13,750 nt of DNA, from the NCBI GenBank assembly GCA_041739275.1, contig JBGSOF010000019.1, forward strand, positions 1-13,750. The letters run 5' to 3'. Both the position numbers and the translations under genes were made by a program. The DNA comes from WGMI01 sp041739275. Lineage in GTDB: Bacteria; Bacteroidota; Bacteroidia; Flavobacteriales; Schleiferiaceae. How positions within the stretch are numbered: the stretch's first letter is position 1; each line of letters starts with the position of its first letter. Under the pieces are notes generated by a model. The model saw only the letters and a list, made by a program, of their open reading frames with translations, made no database searches and was not told where the DNA came from. Below, one piece after another: positions 6,592-13,750 of the stretch.

Positions 6592-7832
6592 GCCTCGCCG
6601 GTCGTCTCGCTCAAGGCTTTAGAGAGCACGGAACAGGCAAAGTCGATTTCTTCTTTTGTGATGGCAAGCGGCGGTGCGATTCGCAAAGCGCCGGTGGTGT
6701 GCAGAAACCAATCGGTAATCAATCCGAGCGCTCGCGCTTTTCGAGCGACTTCAGGTGCCGAACCTTCTTTTTTGAGGTGAACTGCCAGCATCAAGCCTCG
6801 GCCGGAGATTTCGCGCACATTCGGATCAGACAAAAGCCTCGATTTAAAGCGCCGGCCTTTTGCATCCGCTTCAGAAATCCATGCGTTCCGCAACAGCAGA
6901 TCGAGGCCTGCCAAGGCCGCCGCGCAGCACACCGGGTGTCCGCCAAAAGTCGTGATGTGGCCGAGTACCGGACGGTCGCGCAAGCTCGCGAAGAGCTCTG
7001 CCTTGCCCGAGACGGCTCCCAAGGGCATGCCCGCACCGAGCGCTTTGGCGAGCACAATCAAGTCGGGAATCACCCCTTCGCGCTGAAAGGCAAAGAGCGA
7101 ACCCGAGCGTCCAAAGCCCGTTTGGATTTCGTCAAAAATCAACAAGGCCCCCACTTGATCGCAGCGCTTGCGGAGGGCGGCCAAAAAGCCTTCGGTGGCT
7201 TCAACGCAGCCGGCTTCGGCCTGAATCGGTTCGACGAGCACGGCAGCGCATCGCTCGTCAATGGACTCCAGATCTTCAAATCGATTAAAGCTCAGCGCCT
7301 TAAACCCCGGAACCAAAGGGGCAAACGCATCGCAGAAATAGGGCTCGTGCATGGCCGAAAGCGCGGCATGCGTGCTGCCGTGATACGATTTTACAAAGCT
7401 CGCAATCTCGTATCGGCCGGTACACCGCTTGGCTGTTTTTAGGGCGGCTTCGATGGCTTCGCTGCCCGAATTGACGAAGTACACCGTTTCAAAGCCGTCA
7501 CCCAAAGCGTCGACCAAGCGTTCGGCCAAACGCACCTGAGGCGTTTGTACATGTTCTCCGTAGACCATGGTGTGCATGAAGAGCCCCGCTTGTTCTCGCA
7601 CAGCCGCGACAATCTCTGCCCGGCCGTGCCCCAAATTCGCGACCGAAATGCCCGAGATGAGGTCGAGGTACCGCCGGCCTTCGAGATCTTCGATCCAACA
7701 GCCGTCGGCGCGCTTTACTTCGAGCCCCATCGGTTCGGAAGAAGTCTGGGCAACGTGGTTCAGAAATCGGTCGTACATCGGCGGTTTTTGTAAATCGCCG
7801 CGGTCTTCCGCAAGATTTTTTGAAGAGTGCAT
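6588..7832 (-). CDS. class III PLP-dependent aminotransferase (acetylornithine/ornithine aminotransferase-like)
   Basis: This cytosolic fold-type I transaminase uses pyridoxal phosphate. Numbering from the ATG at 7832 (414 residues), it shows NSGSEAIEAALKTA (121-134) for PLP phosphate binding, HGSTHAALS (151-159), EPIQAEAG (201-208), FDEIQTGFGRSG (233-244) whose Asp234 should contact the pyridine nitrogen, the Schiff-base lysine Lys263 in LAKALGAGMPLGA, and TTFGGHPVCCAAALA (294-308). The donor and acceptor substrates cannot be read from these motifs; family members act on acetylornithine, ornithine, GABA and related amines. Homologues usually begin near MYDRFLNHVAQT, so the ATG at 7778, with an A-rich upstream sequence, may be the true start and the first 18 residues untranslated. 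It is the last gene of the minus-strand run, and its TAA overlaps the CorC-type gene's stop. Confidence 0.9.
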   Translation of the reverse strand: MHSSKNLAEDRGDLQKPPMYDRFLNHVAQTSSEPMGLEVKRADGCWIEDLEGRRYLDLISGISVANLGHGRAEIVAAVREQAGLFMHTMVYGEHVQTPQVRLAERLVDALGDGFETVYFVNSGSEAIEAALKTAKRCTGRYEIASFVKSYHGSTHAALSAMHEPYFCDAFAPLVPGFKALSFNRFEDLESIDERCAAVLVEPIQAEAGCVEATEGFLAALRKRCDQVGALLIFDEIQTGFGRSGSLFAFQREGVIPDLIVLAKALGAGMPLGAVSGKAELFASLRDRPVLGHITTFGGHPVCCAAALAGLDLLLRNAWISEADAKGRRFKSRLLSDPNVREISGRGLMLAVHLKKEGSAPEVARKARALGLITDWFLHTTGALRIAPPLAITKEEIDFACSVLSKALSETTGEA

Positions 7833-7894
7833 GCGTGGGTTTTCACGAGAAAAGTTCAGCCAAATCAGGCGCTTCTCTCGCAGCCAAAATTCGG

Positions 7895-8377
7895 TCAGGG
7901 CCTCGGACGCTCGGCTCTTTTGTGAATTTGTTGAATCACTTTTCGTTGGAATTCAATTTCTGTGGCGTAGAGCAAGGCCACTTTTTTTGAACTCAGCACT
8001 TTGAGAAACCGCTCGTGATAGGTTTTTCTCAGCTCGACGATTTTTGATTCAGCTTCGAAGTTCAATCGCACTTGTTCTTCGATTTGCGCGTCGGTGAGCT
8101 TGTCCAACTCGTCTTTTACCTTCCGCATGGCCTCGAAACGCTTGCGGTGTTGAGCGGCCACGGCATCTTGAAATTCGTTGTAAACCGGCCAAAACTTTTC
8201 GGCTTCGGTCGAGCTCAAACTCAGTTTTTGAGTGATGAAGGCCACGCGCAGCGAGCGCACTTTTTCGCTCTCTTCGAAGGGAGGCGGTCCGCCGGGTTGC
8301 GCCTGTATCAGGTTTGAGCTCAGCCATAAAGCGAGGAGGAGGAGTCCGTTTTTCAACTTTAGTTCTTCGGATTTCAA
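7895..8377 (-). CDS. Spy/CpxP-like periplasmic protein (LTXXQ / metal-resistance sensor type)
   Basis: The 160-residue product has a signal peptide ending IQAQ near residue 27, then a Pro/Gly-rich linker. The rest is almost wholly helical, charged and without cysteine, like the Spy/CpxP cradle proteins and related periplasmic sensors. One exact LTxxQ motif, LTDAQ, lies at 94-98; the first-repeat equivalent is LSSTEAEKFW (about 54-63). The TTG start at 8377 overlaps the upstream stop (TTGA). A second TTG at 8356 would give the more typical signal start MKNGLLLLALW and is a real alternative. As third gene after an ECF sigma factor and a single-span membrane protein, it may be a chaperone output of that sigma factor or a periplasmic sensor for it. 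Few histidines are present, so metal binding is not shown. Confidence 0.75.
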   Translation of the reverse strand: MKSEELKLKNGLLLLALWLSSNLIQAQPGGPPPFEESEKVRSLRVAFITQKLSLSSTEAEKFWPVYNEFQDAVAAQHRKRFEAMRKVKDELDKLTDAQIEEQVRLNFEAESKIVELRKTYHERFLKVLSSKKVALLYATEIEFQRKVIQQIHKRAERPRP

Positions 8378-8874
8378 ATTTCGAGCAAGAGCGATTCGGC
8401 ATCATCCCAAAAGGAAGGATCTAGCTCGCTTTCGTCCAGATTCCAGTCGATTTCGAGCTCTGAATCCAAGGCATCTTCGGGGGCGGACTGGTACACCACC
8501 GTGGGTTCCAATTCGAGCATCAGGGTTTCGGTACCCACCGTTTCGAGCACGGCCCAATCGGGTTGGACGGGCTCTTCGATGCGATTCAAGATTCCGAGCG
8601 CCGCCCAGATCGTCAAAGCCGCCGCGATGGCAAGAGCAGCCCAAACCGACGGACGGCTTATGGGGATCGATCTCTTCTGTGCAGGGTGATTTTCAGGAAT
8701 TTCGATCGCTCGATTTCGAACCCGCTCTAGTGCCGCTTCGAACTCCATACCGGGCTTTTCGACCGAGCCTTTGAGCCCGAATTCGCGTTCCCAGCGCTGG
8801 TTTAGATCGATCAACTCCCGATGTTCGTCGGGCAGCTCGAAATGTTCGGTGTTCTGTGGGTGTTTTGAGTTCAT
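8374..8874 (-). CDS. single-span membrane protein, putative anti-sigma factor
   Basis: The 166-residue product has a cytoplasmic-type N-terminus (1-75), one transmembrane segment at about 76-96 (VWAALAIAAALTIWAALGIL) and an external C-terminal tail. There is no HxxxCxxC zinc anti-sigma motif and no recognisable domain, so the anti-sigma role is inferred. The grounds are its position directly downstream of an ECF sigma gene, the topology, and the overlap with a Spy-like gene. The tail from about 116 is markedly acidic and tryptophan-containing (ELEIDWNLDESELDPSFWDD), which is unusual and could be a contact surface for the basic Spy-like partner. The ATG at 8874 follows a 54-base gap after the sigma gene, with nothing evident in it. 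Confidence 0.65.
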   Translation of the reverse strand: MNSKHPQNTEHFELPDEHRELIDLNQRWEREFGLKGSVEKPGMEFEAALERVRNRAIEIPENHPAQKRSIPISRPSVWAALAIAAALTIWAALGILNRIEEPVQPDWAVLETVGTETLMLELEPTVVYQSAPEDALDSELEIDWNLDESELDPSFWDDAESLLLEI

Positions 8875-8928
8875 GTTCTTGCATTTACTGACGATCGTGA
8901 GCTTCGAAGGTTTAAACGAGTTTGGCGA

Positions 8929-9474
8929 TTAAGACCATAAACTCGATTTAAGCGATTCTTCAATTTTCCGAACGGCGTGGAAGAAGCTCGCTTTGAGGGC
9001 ACCTTCGCTCAGCCCGAGTGTTGCGGCAATTTGAGCATATGGCAGTTCTTCAAAATACCGCAATTCAAAAACGTGTCTTTGCCGTTGCGGGAGCTTTTCA
9101 ATGGCCTTTTGAAGTGCTTTCTGAGCCATTTCTCCGTCGAAGTTCGAATCGCCCGCAATGTTCAATTCGGCCGCCGTGTGCGGAGAAATGCGCGTTCGCT
9201 TGCGCTGCTCTTTTCGCAAAAAGTCCATGGCCTCGTTGTAGGCAATCCGATAGAGCCAAGACGAGGGTTTCGACTCGAATCGAAAGCTCGGAAGCCCTTT
9301 CCAGGTTTTGATCAGGGCATTTTGAACCACATCTTCGGCATCGTTCAAATCGCTCACCCAGCGGCTCACCATGCGCAACAAAGGCGCGGCATGAGTCGCG
9401 ACGAGCATCTCGAACGCGCGTTCCCAAGCGGCCTTGTCGCATAAATCTCGAAAGCGCGCTTCGTCGAAGTTCAC
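8929..9474 (-). CDS. ECF-type RNA polymerase sigma-70 factor
   Basis: The 181-residue product has the two-domain layout of extracytoplasmic-function sigma factors. Region 2 covers about 24-92, with the core-binding/-10 segment DAEDVVQNALIKTWKGLPSF (45-64) and SWLYRIAYNEAMDFLRK (72-88). Region 4 covers about 118-172, with LPQRQRHVFELRYFEELPY and the helix-turn-helix QIAATLGLSEGALKASFFHAVRKIE (148-172). There is no region 3, as expected. Translation appears to start at GTG 9474. It lies only 30 bases after the transketolase C-half stop, so it is probably co-transcribed or driven by a promoter inside that gene; I see no clear promoter in the gap. The following membrane and Spy-like genes are its likely regulators or targets. 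Confidence 0.92.
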   Translation of the reverse strand: MNFDEARFRDLCDKAAWERAFEMLVATHAAPLLRMVSRWVSDLNDAEDVVQNALIKTWKGLPSFRFESKPSSWLYRIAYNEAMDFLRKEQRKRTRISPHTAAELNIAGDSNFDGEMAQKALQKAIEKLPQRQRHVFELRYFEELPYAQIAATLGLSEGALKASFFHAVRKIEESLKSSLWS

Positions 9475-9504
9475 CCGTTCTTGACGCCTATTTTGGGCGG
9501 GGGT

Positions 9505-10473
9505 TTAATCTCTGTCTGTGCTTTTTCGCGCAATGGCTCTTTTCGCCGCTTCGACAATGTTCGGAACGTCGAGTCCGTATTTGACGAGCAGTTGTTCGGG
9601 GGTTCCGCTTTCGCCAAAGGAATCGTTGACGGCCACAAATTCTTGTATACAAGGTAGTTCACTAGCCAAAACTTGGGCGACGGCATCGCCCAGCCCCCCG
9701 TTTCTCTGGTGCTCTTCGGCCGTCACCACTGCCCCGGTCTTGCCTGCGGATTCCAAAATGGCCGACCGGTCGATCGGCTTGATGGTGTGCATGTTGATCA
9801 CTTCGGCGCGAACTCCCTGAGCAGCCAAAACCTCGGCCGCTTCGAGCGACTTCCACACCAAATGCCCGCAGGCAATAATCGTGACGTCCGCTCCGTCGAC
9901 GAGTTTTTGAGCCTTCCCAATTTCAAAACCTGTGTCGGGATCGGTGAAATTCGGCACTTTCGGACGTCCAAATCTCAGATATACAGGTCCTTCAAACTCA
10001 GCAATGGCCAATGTAGCCGCTTTGGTTTGGTTGTAGTCGCAGGGAACGATGACGGTCATTCCGGGCAGCATGCGCATCATCCCAATGTCTTCGAGAATCT
10101 GATGCGTGGCTCCGTCTTCGCCTAAAGTCAAGCCCGCGTGGCTGGCGCACACTTTGACGTTCTTGCCCGAATAGGCAATACTCTGGCGAATCTGATCGTA
10201 CACTCGGCCGGTCGAAAAATTGGCAAAGGTTCCCGTAAACGGAATGTGCCCCCCGATGGTTAGGCCCGCTGCAATGCCCATCATATTGGCTTCTGCGATC
10301 CCCACCTGTACAAATCGCTCCGGATGCGCGTCTCGAAAGGCGTCCATTTTGAGCGATCCCGTCAAATCGGCACACAGCGCAACCACCTTTGGATTGCTCT
10401 TGCCGAGCTCAGACAAACCCGCTCCAAAACCTGAACGGGTGTCTCGATCGCCCTGATTGGGATATAGTTTCAT
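9505..10473 (-). CDS. transketolase, C-terminal subunit
   Basis: This 322-residue product is the Pyr plus C-terminal half of a split transketolase, which with the N-half transfers two-carbon units between sugar phosphates in the non-oxidative pentose phosphate pathway. The Pyr-domain signature GIAEANMMGIAAG (58-70) carries the conserved catalytic Glu61 that activates the thiamine cofactor. HAGLTLGEDGATHQ (112-125) is the expected substrate-side loop, and VYLRFGRP is the family's end-of-Pyr motif. The C-terminal domain follows from about 195, including VVTAEEHQRNGGLGDAVA. Two-gene transketolase is normal in Bacteroidota. What is unusual is that its N-half partner is not adjacent: a VWA gene of 1.4 kb intervenes. 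The ATG at 10473 lies 12 bases beyond the VWA stop, consistent with one operon. Confidence 0.93.
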   Translation of the reverse strand: MKLYPNQGDRDTRSGFGAGLSELGKSNPKVVALCADLTGSLKMDAFRDAHPERFVQVGIAEANMMGIAAGLTIGGHIPFTGTFANFSTGRVYDQIRQSIAYSGKNVKVCASHAGLTLGEDGATHQILEDIGMMRMLPGMTVIVPCDYNQTKAATLAIAEFEGPVYLRFGRPKVPNFTDPDTGFEIGKAQKLVDGADVTIIACGHLVWKSLEAAEVLAAQGVRAEVINMHTIKPIDRSAILESAGKTGAVVTAEEHQRNGGLGDAVAQVLASELPCIQEFVAVNDSFGESGTPEQLLVKYGLDVPNIVEAAKRAIARKSTDRD

Positions 10474-10485
10474 GTGGAAAACGGT

Positions 10486-11898
10486 CTATTTGAGTTGAAC
10501 GACGGTGCTGCTCCCCGACTGAATCGAAAATCGCTTGGAAACGCTATACAAGGTGTTCCTCGCGGTTTTTGGTCTGAAAATCAAGACGTAATCTCCGGGT
10601 TGTAAGTCATACGAAAAACGATTCAGCCCGAGCGGCAGGTCCAAGACCCATTCGAGCCGATCGGCCCTTTCGACGAACAAACTGCCGTAGCCCCCCGAGG
10701 CCGTTTGAATGCTCACTTTGCCAGAGGGCGGAATGCTCAGCGTGGTGGTCGCGGTTTGTTTGATCTCGACATCTCTTTCGAGATAGCGAGGCAAACTGAG
10801 GATTTCCACTTCGTAGGTGCCGACCCGATAGAGCTGTTGGCTGTTCATTTCTTGAACATTGAGGGTGGCATTTGAGCCCGCCTGGCGGACGATGCAGGGC
10901 GTCCGGCTGCCTTCGATTCGCACCCCGGCTTGTTTTAACTCAAGGGTTCCGCGCGCGGCTTCCAACCCAATGCGATTGTGCCTTCCCGCCACCAAAAGAA
11001 TGCTGTCTCGGCGCACCGGGGGAATGGTGTGTACGATTAAGTCGTATGTAATCAGCGGGTCGAGCACCAAAGTGTCGGGAAAGCCGAGGGCGTTTAGAGT
11101 GTGTATAAAATGATAGACCGGCTTGCCTGAAACGCGGTTGTAAAAGCTCATAGCGACGTCGGTTTCCGAGGGTCTTTGCTGCAAATCGAGCAAGTCGACT
11201 TGGGCGGTGGTGTTGTCGAGCGCTTGGCTGATGACAATTCCGAGTACGTCTGAAAACGACTTTTCGTCTGCGGCATCAAAATATCGCCCCACGCATTCAA
11301 ACGATTTCTTGGCTTTTTCTTCAATCCCCACCCCGATGACGAAAGGCTTCAAAATGATTCCTTTTTTTTGGAGAAGTCTCGAGGCCGCGCAGGGGTCTTC
11401 GTCGCAGGCTTCGATGCCGTCGGTCACCAAGATGATGATGTTTCGGCAGTTGGCACAGTCGGGAAAATCGTTGGCTGCCCGGAGCAAGGAACGCGCAATC
11501 GGGGTCGTTCCTTTGGGCTGAACCGATTCAAGCGCCTTTTTTATTTTGGGGATGTTGCGGTCCGAAAAGGGTACTTCGAGGCGGGTGTCGTCGCAGTCTT
11601 GAGGAGGCACCGGGCTCTGGTGACCATACACTCTGAGCGCCAGCTGAAAACTGCGCGAATCGAGTTCAGACAGCGAATCGAGCATGCGGCCCATCAGCTT
11701 TTTGGCTACGTCGATTTTGGCCCCGCTCTGCCAGCGCCCGTACATGCTCTGAGAACCGTCGAACACAAACAGAATCCGCGTCAGGGGCGGGGTGTATTCG
11801 GGTTTTGCCTCAGCGCGTGTTTTGACCTGCGCCTCAAGGTTCGAAATGTTCGCCAGCCCCAGGGCGCAAAGCCACAAAATCCGCAGGGTTTTTAGCAT
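10486..11898 (-). CDS. secreted von Willebrand factor type A domain protein
   Basis: This 470-residue protein has a signal peptide (MLKTLRILWLCALGLANISNLEA, cleavage near 23) and is predicted to be exported. A VWA domain spans about 41-227 with a complete metal-ion-dependent adhesion site: DGSQS (Asp47, Ser49, Ser51), the threonine in GTTP (131-132), and TDG (Asp160). Several cysteines in this domain (C102, C148, C151, C165, C170, C202) could form disulfides. Residues 240-470 are beta-rich; the last part (GSLFVERADRLEWVLDLPLG...YDLQPGDYVLIFRP) resembles PEGA/carboxypeptidase-regulatory-like beta sandwiches that decorate envelope proteins. Its ATG overlaps the transketolase N-half stop by 7 bases, and its TAG is 12 bases before the C-half. 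The function is unknown; it may bind a partner through the MIDAS at the cell envelope. Confidence 0.87.
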   Translation of the reverse strand: MLKTLRILWLCALGLANISNLEAQVKTRAEAKPEYTPPLTRILFVFDGSQSMYGRWQSGAKIDVAKKLMGRMLDSLSELDSRSFQLALRVYGHQSPVPPQDCDDTRLEVPFSDRNIPKIKKALESVQPKGTTPIARSLLRAANDFPDCANCRNIIILVTDGIEACDEDPCAASRLLQKKGIILKPFVIGVGIEEKAKKSFECVGRYFDAADEKSFSDVLGIVISQALDNTTAQVDLLDLQQRPSETDVAMSFYNRVSGKPVYHFIHTLNALGFPDTLVLDPLITYDLIVHTIPPVRRDSILLVAGRHNRIGLEAARGTLELKQAGVRIEGSRTPCIVRQAGSNATLNVQEMNSQQLYRVGTYEVEILSLPRYLERDVEIKQTATTTLSIPPSGKVSIQTASGGYGSLFVERADRLEWVLDLPLGLNRFSYDLQPGDYVLIFRPKTARNTLYSVSKRFSIQSGSSTVVQLK

Positions 11899-12746
11899 GG
11901 GTAATCACCTAAAGTCTCGGGCAACTGGGCGAGTGCTTTTTCGAGCTGATCATCGCTGGGGGCAATTCCGTGCCAGTGGTGCGTGCCCGCCATAAAGTCG
12001 ACCCCTGCGCCCATTTGAGTGTGCATCAGCACGCAGACGGGGCGCGAATGCCCCGAGAGGCTTTGCGCTCGATCCAATCCTTGGCGAATTGCTTCGAGCG
12101 AATTGCCTTGGTCAATATCGACGACCGCCCAGCCAAAGGCTTCGAATTTTGCGCGCAGGTCGCCCATGGGGAGCACGTCGTCGGTAGATCCGTCAATTTG
12201 TTGTCCGTTCACGTCTACCGTGGCGATGAGGTTGTCGACGGCTTTGGCCGAGGCGAACATCGCCGCTTCCCAGATTTGTCCTTCTTGCAATTCTCCGTCT
12301 CCGTGAAGGCTGTACACCGTTCGCTTGTCGCCATTGAGCTTTTTGGCCAGGGCGGCGCCGATGGCCACAGAAAGCCCTTGCCCCAGCGAACCCGAGGCCA
12401 CCCGAACTCCGGGCAAACCCTCGTGGGTGGTCGGGTGTCCTTGAAGTCGCGAGTCAATTTTGCGAAAGCTGGCCAGTTCTGCCACATCAAAGTGCCCTGA
12501 GCGCGCCAAGGTGCTGTAAAACACAGGGCTGATATGCCCGTTCGACAAAAAGAAAACATCCTGCCCCAGGCCGTCCATTGAAAAGGGAAGGGGGGTGTAC
12601 TCCATTCTGTTGAAATACAATTCGACGAAAAACTCGGTGCAACCCAGCGAACCTCCGGGATGCCCCGACAGCACCGCGTGGACCATTCTCAAGATGTCTC
12701 TGCGAATTTGAGTGCACAATGCCGGTAAATCGTTGCTTTTTTTCAT
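11892..12746 (-). CDS. transketolase, N-terminal (PP-domain) subunit
   Basis: This 284-residue product is the thiamine-diphosphate-binding half of a split transketolase. SGHPGGSLG (27-35) has the conserved catalytic histidine, SNGHISP (68-74) a second substrate or cofactor histidine, and GSLGQGLSVAIGAAL (119-133) the cofactor loop. The ThDP motif runs from GDG (149-151) through EGQIWEAAMFASAKAVDNLIATVDVNGQQ to about 183; the usual NxN ending appears as VNGQQ. It acts in the cytosol with the C-half encoded two genes downstream. The ATG at 12746 heads the seven-gene minus-strand run, and a candidate promoter box lies about 80 bases upstream. The 7-base overlap with the VWA gene (ATGCTAA) indicates coupled translation. 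Confidence 0.93.
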   Translation of the reverse strand: MKKSNDLPALCTQIRRDILRMVHAVLSGHPGGSLGCTEFFVELYFNRMEYTPLPFSMDGLGQDVFFLSNGHISPVFYSTLARSGHFDVAELASFRKIDSRLQGHPTTHEGLPGVRVASGSLGQGLSVAIGAALAKKLNGDKRTVYSLHGDGELQEGQIWEAAMFASAKAVDNLIATVDVNGQQIDGSTDDVLPMGDLRAKFEAFGWAVVDIDQGNSLEAIRQGLDRAQSLSGHSRPVCVLMHTQMGAGVDFMAGTHHWHGIAPSDDQLEKALAQLPETLGDYPC

Positions 12747-12828
12747 CGAGTGTTTCGATTGTTCAGGGAGTGTCGAGGCCGAGACGAGCGCTTTTTTGAA
12801 TTCAAAGACCGCTCCAAAGTGCCAAAGG

Positions 12829-12836
12829 CAAAAGTA
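12829..12836 (-). promoter_or_regulatory. candidate Bacteroidota -7 box (TACTTTTG) for the transketolase run
   Basis: Minus-strand TACTTTTG matches TAnnTTTG exactly and would leave a leader of roughly 75 bases before the ATG at 12746. I see no convincing -33 TTTG at usual spacing. An exact match by chance is possible in an AT-rich intergenic stretch. Confidence 0.35.
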
Positions 12837-12907
12837 AATCGCCGAGTGCCGCGCGAATTTTACAAGATTGGCGAGATGTCAACACGCTTTCAGCCCTTGC
12901 GAACAAA

Positions 12908-12915
12908 TACCTTTG
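12908..12915 (+). promoter_or_regulatory. candidate Bacteroidota -7 box (TACCTTTG) for the TerC gene
   Basis: Plus-strand TACCTTTG matches TAnnTTTG exactly, 59 bases before the GTG start. A weak TTTC at 12888-12891 is the nearest -33-like sequence, but its spacing is short. Together with the box on the other strand it makes this 228-base gap a plausible divergent promoter region. Confidence 0.4.
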
Positions 12916-12974
12916 GTTCCGAAATCTGTTTCGTGCTTTTTCAAGACTTCCAACATTAAACGCTCCCCTCTCGC

Positions 12975-13700
12975 GTGAATCTCGAAATGCTCGCCCAACC
13001 CGAACTGTGGATCGCCTTCTTGACCTTGGCTTTTCTCGAAGTCGTGCTGGGCATCGACAACATCATCTTTATATCGATTCTCACCAATAAGCTGGCCGAG
13101 GCGGAACGTCCGCGCGCTCGCTTGTTTGGAATTGCCTTGGCCTTGATTTTTAGGATCATCATGCTTTTGGGCATTACCTATATCATTCGCTTTACCGAAC
13201 CGCTCTTTCACCTGGGCACCCACGAGGTAACCGGGCGAGATATCGTGCTCTTTCTGGGGGGCTTGTTCTTGCTATTTAAGAGTACTTCAGAGATTCACCA
13301 CAAGATGGATGAGCTCGAGCACGTGCATTCCGAGTCAAAAGAGCAAAAGGTGGCCAAGAGTTTTGTGGGGATTATTCTGCAGATTGGATTGATCGATATT
13401 GTCTTTTCGTTCGACAGTATTCTCACGGCTATCGGGATGACCGAAGACGTGGAGGTAATGATTGCCGCTGTGGTGGTCTCGCTGGTGGTGATGTTGATTT
13501 TCGCAGGAAAGATTGCTTCGTTCATCGAAAAACGCCCGACGCTTCAAATTCTCGCGCTGAGCTTCTTGATTTTGATCGGTTTCGTCCTCATCGCCGAAGC
13601 GGCCCACTTCCATGTGCCCAAGGGCTATGTGTATTTCTCGGTGGCCTTCTCGCTCGGTGTCGAGATGCTGAATATGCGGTTTCGGAAGATTAAGGTGTAA
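12975..13700 (+). CDS. TerC family integral membrane protein
   Basis: This 241-residue inner-membrane protein has about seven hydrophobic segments (near 11-35, 50-72, 88-102, 128-150, 158-178, 188-207 and 218-232). It carries the TerC signatures: LEVVLGIDNIIF (21-32) with acidic residues inside a membrane helix, and LIDIVFSFDSILTAIG (139-154). The charged loop EIHHKMDELEHVHSESKE (106-123) is histidine-rich and may bind metal. Family members are tied to tellurite resistance or, more recently, to manganese export and metal loading of secreted proteins; which applies here is not decided by sequence. The GTG at 12975 gives a normal N-terminus; the ATG at 12987 is an alternative four codons in. 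There is no CBS or CorC extension. No neighbouring ter genes are visible, so this is probably a housekeeping TerC. Confidence 0.9.
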   Translation: MNLEMLAQPELWIAFLTLAFLEVVLGIDNIIFISILTNKLAEAERPRARLFGIALALIFRIIMLLGITYIIRFTEPLFHLGTHEVTGRDIVLFLGGLFLLFKSTSEIHHKMDELEHVHSESKEQKVAKSFVGIILQIGLIDIVFSFDSILTAIGMTEDVEVMIAAVVVSLVVMLIFAGKIASFIEKRPTLQILALSFLILIGFVLIAEAAHFHVPKGYVYFSVAFSLGVEMLNMRFRKIKV

Positions 13701-13750
13701 CGCTTTGAGAGGGAGCGTGTATTATCCGCAGTTCGTTGTTTGGTAATATT

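Noticed and set aside
6699..7442. Plus-strand open frame (247 codons) opposite the aminotransferase
   Set aside because: It is antisense to a clearly conserved PLP enzyme; the composition is low-complexity and no motif is visible.
8232..8774. Plus-strand open frame (180 codons) opposite the Spy-like and anti-sigma genes
   Set aside because: The Arg/Pro/Ser-rich translation is typical of antisense reading, and it spans two overlapping real genes.
9486..9501. Short CGCC/GGCG stem between transketolase C-half and the sigma gene
   Set aside because: It is a four-pair stem with no T-run in the direction of transcription, so no terminator or promoter can be claimed there.
11970..12500. Plus-strand open frame opposite transketolase N-half
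   Set aside because: It is a shadow of a strongly conserved gene with no independent support.
13700..13718. Hairpin after the TerC stop (ACGCT / AGCGT)
   Set aside because: It has only five base pairs, a 9-base loop and no T-run, which is too weak to call a terminator.

Overview
The window looks like chromosomal DNA of a member of the Bacteroidota, most likely a Flavobacteriales lineage (Cryomorphaceae/Schleiferiaceae-like) with unusually high GC for that group. The evidence is the gene order coaX / outer-membrane protein / TPR protein / lptC / small membrane protein / CNNM-CorC protein, the transketolase encoded as two polypeptides, the near absence of Shine-Dalgarno sequences, and promoter-like boxes of the Bacteroidota form TAnnTTTG. 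The taxonomic call rests on family knowledge and pattern recognition, with no search run.

Bases 1-1011 are a decayed accessory edge. Bases 1-301 are AT-rich and hold what may be the broken 3' end of an unidentified gene. Bases 302-668 hold no convincing gene but contain a GC-rich structured stretch with a 9-bp stem. Bases 669-930 read as a truncated, frameshifted C-terminus of a Bacteroidota-type site-specific (serine) recombinase. Its second frame runs directly into the antisense strand of a tRNA-Phe(GAA) gene (869-941, minus strand), which has a good intrinsic terminator and a candidate promoter. This resembles the scar of a mobile element at the 3' end of a tRNA gene.

Bases 1012-6591 form a tightly packed plus-strand operon: type III pantothenate kinase (coaX), an outer-membrane beta-barrel protein, a TPR protein, the lipoprotein LptC of LPS export, a small two-helix membrane protein and a CNNM/CBS/CorC-type membrane protein. 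Four of the five junctions are 4-bp stop/start overlaps (ATGA or TTGA), so translational coupling is likely. Apart from the CoA biosynthesis enzyme, the operon is mostly about the cell envelope.

Bases 6588-12746 hold seven co-directional minus-strand genes. In transcription order they are transketolase N-half, a secreted von Willebrand factor A protein, transketolase C-half, an ECF sigma factor, a single-span acidic anti-sigma-like protein, a Spy/CpxP-like periplasmic protein, and a class III PLP aminotransferase. The aminotransferase converges on the CorC gene with overlapping stop codons. Two points stand out: a secreted VWA protein sits between the two halves of a cytosolic enzyme, and the sigma / membrane protein / Spy-like trio resembles a CnrYXH-type envelope-stress or metal-sensing module.

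Bases 12747-12974 are a divergent intergenic region with one candidate TAnnTTTG box per strand, followed by a TerC-family membrane protein (12975-13700, plus). Nothing is evident in the last 50 bases. I see no CRISPR array, intact insertion sequence, riboswitch or replication origin. No wholly new system is demonstrated; the most interesting candidates are the recombinase/tRNA junction, the VWA insertion in the transketolase operon, and the sigma/anti-sigma/Spy module.
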